A stretch of 45,428 bases of DNA. Origin: Roseomonas sp. GTDB taxonomy: Bacteria; Pseudomonadota; Alphaproteobacteria; Acetobacterales; Acetobacteraceae. Location: NCBI GenBank assembly GCA_020250005.1, contig JADCES010000007.1, positions 1 through 45,428 on the forward strand, given 5' to 3'. Below are positions 37,719-45,428 of the stretch, one piece after another. Each line of letters begins with the position of its first letter. Position 1 is the stretch's first letter. The notes under the pieces were generated by a model, which had not been told where the DNA came from, did not search any database, and saw only the letters and a list, made by a program, of their open reading frames with translations. Position numbers and translations under genes: made by a program.

Positions 37719-38617
37719 CGTGCGGCCTCCAACCGGCCAATCGCGGCGTGGCGCAGGCGCTCCGATAGCAGGTCAACACAGGCGACCGTCAGGATGATCA
37801 GCAGGATGATGGCGCTGATTTCCTCATAATAGTTGAAGGAGATCACCTTATAGAGCTCCTCACCTATGCCGCCCGCCCCCACAAAGCCGATGACGCTGGC
37901 GGAGCGGATATTCACTTCGAAGCGCAGCAGCAGATAGGACAGGATATTGGGCAGCACTTGCGGCAGGATGGCGAAGCGGCAAGCAGCGAACCAGCTTCCC
38001 CCGGCAGCGGTCACGCCATCCCAGGGTTTCATATCGGCATTCTCAATCGCCTCGGCGAAAAGCTTGCCGTTGGCGCCCGCGCTATGGAGTGCAATCGCCA
38101 GAATGCCGGCTAACGCGCCCACACCAAAGGCCCAGACAAAGATCAACGCATAGACGATTTCCGGAATGGTGCGGAGCGCTTCCAGAAAGCGCCGGGTGAA
38201 CTGATAGATTAGGCTCGATGGCGCGATATTGCGCGCCGCAGGAAAAGCCAAAAGCAGCGACAAGGCGGACCCCATCAGGGTCGCGAGCGCCGCCATATTC
38301 GCCGTTTCCAGAACAAGCAATGCCCATTCTGGCAAGCGATAGAACCAGAAGGCGATGGAGCCTTCCGTCTCCGCATTCGCGAAAAGCGCGGCCCAGCGCA
38401 AATCCGGCAGAATGCGGGTGAAATATTCAAAAATGCGCGGCAGCCCGGCCCAGAGCGTTGCAGGATGCGCTTCGCTCACCCAGGCGGCGACAAGAAGGCA
38501 GGCCAATACCACCGCAGCGCCCAAAAGCGCCGCCTGGCGCCTTTGTTTGCGTACTGCCTGAAAGGCTTCCTCCCCGCGAATAACCGCGGGAAGGCTGGTG
38601 GCATAGGCTTCCTGCAT
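37715..38617 (-). CDS. phnE: Phosphonate ABC transporter permease (PhnE family), first copy of phnCDEE
   Basis: ORF 38830..37715; start MQEAYATSLPAVIRGEEAFQ at 38617; IPEIVYALIFVWAFGVGALAGILAIALHSAGANGKLFAEAIENADMKPWDGVTAAGGS. Confidence 0.9.
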   Translation of the reverse strand: MQEAYATSLPAVIRGEEAFQAVRKQRRQAALLGAAVVLACLLVAAWVSEAHPATLWAGLPRIFEYFTRILPDLRWAALFANAETEGSIAFWFYRLPEWALLVLETANMAALATLMGSALSLLLAFPAARNIAPSSLIYQFTRRFLEALRTIPEIVYALIFVWAFGVGALAGILAIALHSAGANGKLFAEAIENADMKPWDGVTAAGGSWFAACRFAILPQVLPNILSYLLLRFEVNIRSASVIGFVGAGGIGEELYKVISFNYYEEISAIILLIILTVACVDLLSERLRHAAIGRLEAAR

Positions 38618-38618
38618 C

Positions 38619-39617
38619 TTAGGAACGGCGACGACGCGCCGCGGCTTCCTCACGCCGGAGTTCGACGAAAAGCTCGAAATCCTGATGGCGCACTTCACGA
38701 TAGCCCGTGCCGCCACCGCGTTCGATTTGCTTGTAAATATCCGGATGCGTCTTCGGCAGTGCCAGATGGAAGCGCTTGATGTCTTCCTTGAAGGCTGCGG
38801 GAAGATCGGTGCGCGTGCCCATGGGTCCATTTAGGATGGGTTCAGACCGCCAGATGATGCGCAAATCGCGCATATTCAGTAGGCCCTTTTGCACCATCGC
38901 GGTCAGATTGCCACGGCTGAAGCCTTGCGCTTCATCGCCCTGGCCGGAAGTCCAGGTGACGGCGGCATCATACTGGCGCTGTAGCACCGCAACCACTGCC
39001 TGTTCATGCCCACCACCAAAGCCAGTGCGAGAGAAATACTGCCCCGGCTCCACGCCAATGCCGGCGCGGCGGAGCGAAAAGCGCGGAATAAGGTAGCCGG
39101 AAGCGGAATTCGCATCCGCCCACGCAAGTGCCTTGCCGCGCATTTGTTCCAGATTCGTGATACCGCTGTCGGCGCGTACCACCATGACGGAAAGATAATG
39201 AATGGAGCCATCCGCTTCTTCCGCGACAAAAAGGGGTTCCACCCCGCCATTAGTATCAAGCCAAGCGCCGGCATAAGCGGAAGCGCCGAGTGCGGCGATT
39301 TCAATCTGCTTCGCGCTGAAGGCTTGCAGCACACCGGCATAATCAGAAGCGGGAAAAAGCCGGGTCGGGACGCCAAAGGTCCGTTCCAGTAAGTCGCGAT
39401 AGGCGCCGAAGCGACCGAGACGATCGGCTTCATTCTCTCCACCCATCAGCCCCACGCGAATCTGCGGCACCTGCTCCGCCCAGGGGCGGCGTCCGGCCGT
39501 CGGGAAGGCTTCGGCGAAGCCTTCGGTGCGGCGTGGGGTCCAGGCTTGCGCCTTGGCAAGGCTTGGCAGCAGGGCAGCGCCAGCGGCAAGCCCGGCCAGC
39601 GAACGACGGGTGATCAT
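38619..39617 (-). CDS. phnD: Phosphonate ABC transporter solute-binding protein (PhnD family)
   Basis: Start MITRRSLAGLAAGAALLPSLAKAQA at 39617; IRVGLMGGENEADRLGRFGAYRDLLERTFGV, IEIAALGASAYA, WADANSASGYLIPR. Confidence 0.9.
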   Translation of the reverse strand: MITRRSLAGLAAGAALLPSLAKAQAWTPRRTEGFAEAFPTAGRRPWAEQVPQIRVGLMGGENEADRLGRFGAYRDLLERTFGVPTRLFPASDYAGVLQAFSAKQIEIAALGASAYAGAWLDTNGGVEPLFVAEEADGSIHYLSVMVVRADSGITNLEQMRGKALAWADANSASGYLIPRFSLRRAGIGVEPGQYFSRTGFGGGHEQAVVAVLQRQYDAAVTWTSGQGDEAQGFSRGNLTAMVQKGLLNMRDLRIIWRSEPILNGPMGTRTDLPAAFKEDIKRFHLALPKTHPDIYKQIERGGGTGYREVRHQDFELFVELRREEAAARRRRS

Positions 39618-39645
39618 CTCGCAATCTCCTGTTGGGGGATAGGGT

Positions 39646-40443
39646 TCAGGCCACCGCAAGCTGCTGCGGTGTGGCGCCGACAGCAGCTGCAGCTTCTTCG
39701 GCGAATTCTTCCTCGCTCACGCCATAGACTTCGCGGATGCGCGCAGCGGTGAGCTCTGCGGGTGGGCCGTCAAACACCACCCGCCCGGCATTCAGCGCGA
39801 CAATGCGGTCGCAATAGGAACGCGCCGTGGTCAGGTCATGCAGATTGACCAGAACGGTCAGGCCATCGCGATTCACATCGCGGAGAGCATCCATGACGAT
39901 CTTGGAATTGCGCGGATCGAGCGAGGCAATGGGTTCATCGGCCAGGATCAGGCGCGGGTTCTGCATCAGCGCGCGGGCAATCGCGACTCGCTGCTGCTGC
40001 CCACCGGAAAGTGTATCCGCACGCTGCAAGGCGGCCTCGGCCAGATCAAACCGATCAAGCGCTGTCAGCGCCATCGCGCGCTCTTCTGGCGTAAACATCT
40101 TGAACATGGATGTCAGCATGGGGCGCTGATTGAGGCGCCCGACCAGCACATTGGTAAGCACATCAAGGCGCTGCACCAGGTTGAATTGCTGGAAGATCAT
40201 GGCGGAACGCATGCGCCAATCACGCAAAGCCCGGCCCTTCAATTGCGTCACATCCTGACCAACGAAGATGATACGACCTTCGCTGGGCTCCGTGAGGCGA
40301 TTGATCATGCGAAGCAGGGTGGATTTCCCCGCCCCTGAACGGCCAATTACGCCCACCATCTGCCCCGCCGGGATGCGTAAGCTCACGCCATCCACCGCCG
40401 TCTTGGCACCGAAGCGCCTGGTGAGCCGATCAATTTCCAGCAT
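39646..40443 (-). CDS. phnC: Phosphonate ABC transporter ATP-binding protein (PhnC family)
   Basis: [73 protein letters not shown]; start 40443 or 40461. Confidence 0.92.
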   Translation of the reverse strand: MLEIDRLTRRFGAKTAVDGVSLRIPAGQMVGVIGRSGAGKSTLLRMINRLTEPSEGRIIFVGQDVTQLKGRALRDWRMRSAMIFQQFNLVQRLDVLTNVLVGRLNQRPMLTSMFKMFTPEERAMALTALDRFDLAEAALQRADTLSGGQQQRVAIARALMQNPRLILADEPIASLDPRNSKIVMDALRDVNRDGLTVLVNLHDLTTARSYCDRIVALNAGRVVFDGPPAELTAARIREVYGVSEEEFAEEAAAAVGATPQQLAVA

Positions 40444-40483
40444 GGTGACCCCGTTTTTCATGATCGCGGCCTAGCAATGCTGC

Positions 40484-40501
40484 ATGACAGATAAATGACA
40501 G
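40484..40501 (-). promoter_or_regulatory. Pho box upstream of phnCDEE, perfect repeat
   Basis: Minus strand CTGTCAT-TTAT-CTGTCAT, 7/7 and 7/7 with 4-bp spacer, 22-40 nt from the phnC start. Confidence 0.85.
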
Positions 40502-40820
40502 TCCCATGAAGGATCGGAGTCCTTGCTGAGCTGGTCCATGCCTATGGGTTGAAGTCATTGACAACGAACTCAGAAAGAAGTCCCGATGTTGGTTTATGGG
40601 GTGACGTCTCGTAGGCAGCCTTGTGAGTCTAGGAAATTGACTTGGACCTTTCGTAGAGCGTCTATCGTATTCAATGAGAGTGAGGTCGGTAAGTAAGTCA
40701 TTCGACCAAGCAGGCACCCGCTAGAAGCAATGTTCGGTGGTGGCGCGCGCTACTACTAGCGTGAGGCGGGTGTTAGAAGGCATTATTTTCCTCCTGACGT
40801 GCTCCCCTGGTTGTATCCAC

Positions 40821-41711
40821 TCAGACGGCGAGTCCTCTGCTTTGATGGCTGATGGTTGAGGTTATGGCAACGGGGATGGGGGCATGCCCCCATCCCCGTT
40901 TACCGGCGATCTCGGCGGGGGTGAGGCCGCCCAGTTTCGAGTGCGGCCGGACGGTATTGTAATCCTGCCGCCAAATGGCCAGCACGGCCCGTGCCTGCGC
41001 CATGGAGGTAAAAAGCGTCTCATTCAGGCACTCATCGCGCAGCCGGCCGTTGAAGCTTTCGACGAACGCATTCTGGGTCGGTTTGCCCGGCGCGATGTAA
41101 TGCCATTCCACCTGCCGCTCCTGCGACCAGCGTAGGATTGAGGCCGATGTCAGCTCCGTGCCGTTGTCGCTGACCACCGCCAGCGGCTTGCCACGGACCG
41201 CCGCGATCATATCGAGCTCACGTGCCACCCTGGCGCCAGACAGCGACGTATCAGGCACCAGCGCGAGGCATTCGCGCGTGAAATCGTCCACCACGCACAG
41301 AATGCGGAAACGCCGACCACAGCCAAAGGCATCAGAGACAAAGTCCAACGACCAGCGCTGGTTGGGCCCCTGCGGCAGCGCCATTGGCGCCCTGATCCCA
41401 AGCGCCCGTTTCCGGCCGCCGCGGCGACGGACCTTCAGCCCCTCCTCACGATAGAGCCTCAGCAGCTTCTTATGGTTCGGCTTCAGCCCTTCCCGCGCCA
41501 GCAAATAACCGAGCCGCCGATAGCCAAACCGCCGCCGCACGGCCGCCAGCTCACGCAACCGCTGCCGCAGGTCAGTATCGTCCGGACGGCTCGGCTGATA
41601 CCGCGCGACCCGCCTGGCAATTCCGATCAGATGACACGCCCGGCGCTCGCTCAACCCGTAACAGTTCCGGGCATGGGCAACCGCATCACGCTTCGCGCCG
41701 GGCGTCACCAT
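40821..41711 (-). CDS. IS3-family transposase OrfB (rve/DDE integrase domain)
   Basis: [79 protein letters not shown]. Confidence 0.93.
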   Translation of the reverse strand: MVTPGAKRDAVAHARNCYGLSERRACHLIGIARRVARYQPSRPDDTDLRQRLRELAAVRRRFGYRRLGYLLAREGLKPNHKKLLRLYREEGLKVRRRGGRKRALGIRAPMALPQGPNQRWSLDFVSDAFGCGRRFRILCVVDDFTRECLALVPDTSLSGARVARELDMIAAVRGKPLAVVSDNGTELTSASILRWSQERQVEWHYIAPGKPTQNAFVESFNGRLRDECLNETLFTSMAQARAVLAIWRQDYNTVRPHSKLGGLTPAEIAGKRGWGHAPIPVAITSTISHQSRGLAV

Positions 41712-41971
41712 TTTTTTGAGGAGATGTCTTTCAAGACCGCAATGTCCAGCATCGCCTCGGCTAAAAGCTTCTTCAGCTTGCCGTTCTCCTCCTCCAGTGT
41801 ACGAAGCCGCTTGGCCTCCGACACCTCAAGGCCGCCAAACTTCGCCTTCCACTTGTAGAACGTCGCCTCGCTGATCCCATGACGGCGGCAAACATCCGCC
41901 GTCACAGCTCCCGATTCCTGTTCCTTCAAAATCCCGATGATCTGCTCATCGCTGAACCTGCTGCGTTTCAT
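41705..41971 (-). CDS. IS3-family transposase OrfA (HTH)
   Basis: [83 protein letters not shown]. Confidence 0.93.
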   Translation of the reverse strand: MKRSRFSDEQIIGILKEQESGAVTADVCRRHGISEATFYKWKAKFGGLEVSEAKRLRTLEEENGKLKKLLAEAMLDIAVLKDISSKKW

Positions 41972-42567
41972 TCGTCCGTCCCCTGGAGAAACAGACTCTA
42001 CCGAAAAATGGGAACATTTCAGGGGGGCACGTCACTCCTGGTTGATCGATTAGATACAAAATATTTTACACGCAACACGAGGTATGTGGCTTAACTGTTC
42101 CCAAAAGAGGGGTGTAGCTGAGGGCAGCGCAGATTAAATGCAGAATGCAGTCCTGGCCTTTAGGATGAAGCGGCGCAGTTAGCTTCCCTCACGGCGATGC
42201 CCTACTGGAGCGTTCCTGAATTCCGCTCTCTACGCGACGCCGTGCTGTAAACGAGCGTGGCCGCCATCACCCAGGGCCGGTCCTTGCGCGAGGTGACGGC
42301 TATTATGCGCGATGGGCTGAACTTCGGCAGTCCGTATAATGCTCTGTTCGTTGACGCGCTTGAAGCGATTTTAGCCACGATTAACATCCAGGCAGATCGC
42401 TCGCTTCAATAATTTGATAAGATTTGTCGTGACACAGCAAGAATGATGCTGCGGAAAGCAGCAACTTGGCTAAATTATCGGTAAATTTTCTGTCTTCCGC
42501 CGATTTGTGAAACCTTTTTTCAACGCATTTCCACGAATGTTCCTCATCATTTGCTGGAGGAACCTCA

Positions 42568-44868
42568 GTGAACAGCTTCACACATCGTTTTTCGGGGCTG
42601 CGGCCCCGCTTGCTCATGCTGGCGCTTTTACCAGCAATTTTCGCCGGACTGCTCGCTGCCGGTGGTGCCTTCTGGGCAGTCAAGAATGACCATGAGGCGC
42701 AGATGGGCCAGGCGCTGACCCGCGCGGTTGGTCTTGCGGAGCGGGATTTGCAGGATGCAGCTCAGCGCATGGCGGGCTACGCAGCCGGCTTTGCGCAACG
42801 GCCCGACCTGATCGCGGCACTCGCCGCAGGGGAAGCCACCAAGCTACGCGATGTTCTCGTGCCAAGCTTCAGGGCCATGCGTGCCGTGGACCCCACGGTT
42901 TCGGTGTTGGAAGTCACCGATACCACCGGACGCGTCATCATGCGCGGCCATGACCCAAATCGCGTGGGCGATGACAAATCCCGCCTACCTGACGTGGCTT
43001 CCGCGCTCACAGGCACTGCGAAATTGGGCAGCGAGGTTTCGCCTTCTTCCGGCCAATTCGCCACTGGCGCGGCGCTGCCCGTGAAGGATCAATCAGGCAA
43101 GATCATTGGGACGCTCAAGGTCGCCACCCGCCTGACTCCTGCTGTCGTGGCCGATCTCGGCAAGGTGGTTGGCGGTGAAGCGGCGCTTTTCGGCGCGGGG
43201 CGGCTGGTGACCTCCACCGTTGAAGGACTGACCGTGGAAGCCATTCCTGAGGCGATCATCACAGCGCAACGTGATGGCCAGGCGATCAGCGGTGTGGAAC
43301 TCGGCGTACCTGGTCGCGGCGCCCATGTGGTAGCGGTGCAGCCGTTGCGTGATCTCAGCGGCAATGCTTCCGCCGCCATGATGATTGCTCTGCCGCGCGC
43401 CGCGTTTGATGCGGCGATGGACAAGGTGCTGACCATCATCAGCTTTGCCGCGCTGGCGGTGCTTGGCATCACCATCCCGGTATCGCTGATTGCGGCGCGG
43501 CGCATCGCCAATCCCTTGAGCGATATGGCCGGCGCCATGGGGCGGCTTGCCCAGGGTGATACCACGCTCGAAATCCCGGGTCGTGGCCGCGCGGATGAAG
43601 TTGGCACCATGGCCGAAGCGCTGGAGAAATTCCGCGAACAGGCTGCGGCCAATGCAGCCTTCGAAGCCGCCGCCGCGACGGAACGCGCCGCGCGGGAACG
43701 CCGCCAGGCCTTGGTGGAAAGCCTGACGCGAGATTTTGGCGGCAATGTCGCCAACATCATGGATCGGCTGCGCGAATCGGCAGGCGGCATGCGTGATGCC
43801 TCTATCTCCATGGCATCAGCCACGGAACAAACCCGCAATCGCGTAGCCGATACGGCGGAAGGTGCGCAGGAAAGCTCCAGCAACCTGTCCGCAGTTGCAG
43901 CCGCGACCGAGGAAATGACCTCCTCGGTCACGGAAATCTCCCGTCAGGTGGCGGAAGCGGCGCGGGCGGCGCAGGATGCGGTGGAGCGTGCCAATGCCAC
44001 CGGCGCCACCGTGCGCGGCTTGGCCGAAGCGGCGGATCAGATTGGCGATGTGGTGCGGTTGATCACGGACATCGCGGGCCAGACCAATCTGCTGGCGCTA
44101 AATGCCACCATTGAAGCCGCGCGCGCCGGTGAAGCTGGCAAGGGTTTCGCCGTGGTGGCTTCCGAAGTGAAATCTTTGGCAGCGCAAACCGCCCGTGCGA
44201 CGGAACAGATCAGCGCGCAGATCAGCGGCATCCAGGCCGCGACCAGCGATGCGGTGGGGGCGGTTGAAGAAGTGGCCAATGCCATTCAGCGCGTGAATGG
44301 TGTGGCGAGTGCAATCGCCGCCGCCGTCGAAGAACAGGATGCGGTGACGCGCGATATTTCCGCCAGCGTGCAATCTGTTGCGAAGCAGAATGATGATGCG
44401 GCGCGCGCCATGCGGGAAGTTTCCGATGTCGCCGAAGGCGCGCGCACATCAAGCGGCACGGTGAAGCAGGCGGCGGAAACCGTTGCCGATGTCACCGCAC
44501 GGCTGGGTGAGCAGGTGGATGGCTTCCTGACCGGCATGCGCACCGATTGGGAAAGGGTGGATGGTCAAGGCACCATCATGCTGATTGCCGAAAAGGGCGG
44601 CACTGCCAAGGAAGCCGCGCTGATCGAAATCGCCCGCGATGGCGCAAGCCTGAAGGGTGAAATCAGCTTCGCCCCAGGCGCTGAGGTTGAACTTGCCCTG
44701 GCCGGCGCCGGCGCCACCCTTTTGGCGCGCGTGATTCTGGCCGAAGGCGGGCGCATCGGGCTTGCCTTTGGACAGGATTCAGAAGGTTTCGCTGCAGTCG
44801 ATCGGCTAATTTCTGCGGTGCTTACGGTGACTGGCCAAAAGGGAGGTCAGGCGCAGCTTGCTGCGTGA
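42568..44868 (+). CDS. Methyl-accepting chemotaxis protein with cache-like sensor, HAMP, MCP signalling domain and C-terminal PilZ-like extension
   Basis: GTG start with TGGAGG upstream; TM segments, MCP hairpin [51 protein letters not shown]; tail [30 protein letters not shown]. Confidence 0.9.
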   Translation: MNSFTHRFSGLRPRLLMLALLPAIFAGLLAAGGAFWAVKNDHEAQMGQALTRAVGLAERDLQDAAQRMAGYAAGFAQRPDLIAALAAGEATKLRDVLVPSFRAMRAVDPTVSVLEVTDTTGRVIMRGHDPNRVGDDKSRLPDVASALTGTAKLGSEVSPSSGQFATGAALPVKDQSGKIIGTLKVATRLTPAVVADLGKVVGGEAALFGAGRLVTSTVEGLTVEAIPEAIITAQRDGQAISGVELGVPGRGAHVVAVQPLRDLSGNASAAMMIALPRAAFDAAMDKVLTIISFAALAVLGITIPVSLIAARRIANPLSDMAGAMGRLAQGDTTLEIPGRGRADEVGTMAEALEKFREQAAANAAFEAAAATERAARERRQALVESLTRDFGGNVANIMDRLRESAGGMRDASISMASATEQTRNRVADTAEGAQESSSNLSAVAAATEEMTSSVTEISRQVAEAARAAQDAVERANATGATVRGLAEAADQIGDVVRLITDIAGQTNLLALNATIEAARAGEAGKGFAVVASEVKSLAAQTARATEQISAQISGIQAATSDAVGAVEEVANAIQRVNGVASAIAAAVEEQDAVTRDISASVQSVAKQNDDAARAMREVSDVAEGARTSSGTVKQAAETVADVTARLGEQVDGFLTGMRTDWERVDGQGTIMLIAEKGGTAKEAALIEIARDGASLKGEISFAPGAEVELALAGAGATLLARVILAEGGRIGLAFGQDSEGFAAVDRLISAVLTVTGQKGGQAQLAA

Positions 44869-45351
44869 AGCTGGTTGTACGCTTGGCTGTGATCCGCTTG
44901 GGCGGGTCGCAGCCGTGGCGACTTTAGCGTATTCAGTGCGTTGAAGGTTCAGACGAGAGCACGCGCTTAGATGGCCAAAATAGCGGTCAGCATCTCTGCG
45001 AATATTTTGTCCTGGCTCAAATGTAATGCTGCATCATGCAGAGAGTTTCGCCTTTCCAGTTCCTACTGCTGCTCCAGTCGCCAAATAGCCGAACCGGGTT
45101 AGCGCCCCAGGCAACCCCGTAACCCCCCTTGAAAACAAAGCTTTTTCTGGCGACCTTGAGGGTGCTCAAGCGGAACGTACCGGCGTTTTCTCTCTGAATC
45201 CGCGAATTCTCTCCAAAGCTTGAGGGTAGGCCGATTTTTCCAACAAGGTTTAACGCGTTGATCTGAAATGGTTTTGGCTACGGTGCGGTGCAGCGTGGTT
45301 GGGAAATGGACTGGTGGGGCGGTGGGGGTTGAAAGCAGAAAGTTGATCGGG

Positions 45352-45428
45352 TGTTGAATGCCGCTGAGAAGTGACCCGGTTTGGGGTGAAGTTGCTGCTG
45401 AGATTTGACCCATGTTCGGACGCTAGCC
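45352..45428. mobile_element. Possible terminus of an IS21-type element running out of the window
   Basis: TGTTGAATGCCGCTGAGAAGTGACCCGG followed by GCTGAGATTTGACCC: repeated GCTGAGA(A/T).TGACCC units resemble IS21-family end repeats; no transposase visible. Confidence 0.4.

Larger units (their letters stand above)
40795..42034 (-). mobile_element. Complete IS3-family (IS407-like) insertion sequence
   Basis: Terminal inverted repeats TGACGTGCTCCCCTG / TGACGTGCCCCCCTG; flanking 4-bp duplication CTCC at 40791-40794 and 42035-42038; OrfA and OrfB inside. Confidence 0.88.

Noticed and set aside
42257-42412. Short GTG ORF (VAAITQGRSLREVTAIMRDGLNFGSPYNALFVDALEAILATINIQADRSLQ)
   Set aside because: Looks protein-like and may be a gene remnant, but it is preceded by an in-frame stop and I cannot assign it to a family
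43089-43931. 280-aa minus-strand ORF opposite the MCP
   Set aside because: Ala/Ser-rich antisense translation of a coding MCP region
45099-45413. 104-aa minus-strand ORF at the window end
   Set aside because: No recognisable motif; overlaps the suspected IS terminus
1-45428. CRISPR arrays, tRNA or rRNA genes, phage structural genes
   Set aside because: Looked for repeat-spacer arrays and RNA gene signatures by eye; none supported

Overview
High-GC alphaproteobacterial DNA; Acetobacteraceae/Rhodospirillales-like by feel, but not provable from this window. The window is dominated by one theme: phosphorus acquisition. Reading left to right: (1) a Ugp-type glycerol-3-P/glycerophosphodiester ABC importer with a class III metallophosphoesterase and an NPP/alkaline-phosphatase-superfamily enzyme; (2) a minus-strand operon of a phosphonate monoester hydrolase (PMH, formylglycine sulfatase fold) followed by two tandem paralogous peptide-type solute-binding proteins and a full Opp/Dpp-type ABC importer; (3) a ptxABCD-type phosphite uptake and oxidation operon; (4) a membrane-lipid-remodelling block (PmtA-like methyltransferase, DAG-kinase-like protein, PlcP-like metallophosphoesterase, Agt-like glycosyltransferase); (5) a PhnD-PhnE-PhnE importer with no adjacent ATPase; (6) a 2-aminoethylphosphonate (AEP) importer with PhnX and a FAD-dependent oxidase in place of PhnW; (7) a phytase-like esterase and a small basic RHH-like protein; (8) an EamA transporter divergent from a LysR regulator; (9) a complete PhnCDEE importer. 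No C-P lyase genes are present. I read Pho-box-like 7-4-7 direct repeats (CTGTCAT-N4-CTGTCAT type) by eye upstream of seven of these units, one of them a perfect repeat, which suggests a PhoB-controlled P-scavenging island. Mobile DNA at the right: a complete IS3-family (IS407-like) element with terminal inverted repeats and a 4-bp target duplication, a VapC toxin remnant, and a possible IS21-type terminus at the window end. The most novel candidate is the PMH plus double-SBP peptide-type ABC operon, with a nested inverted repeat over the PMH start codon. All family calls are from reading motifs; no database search was run.
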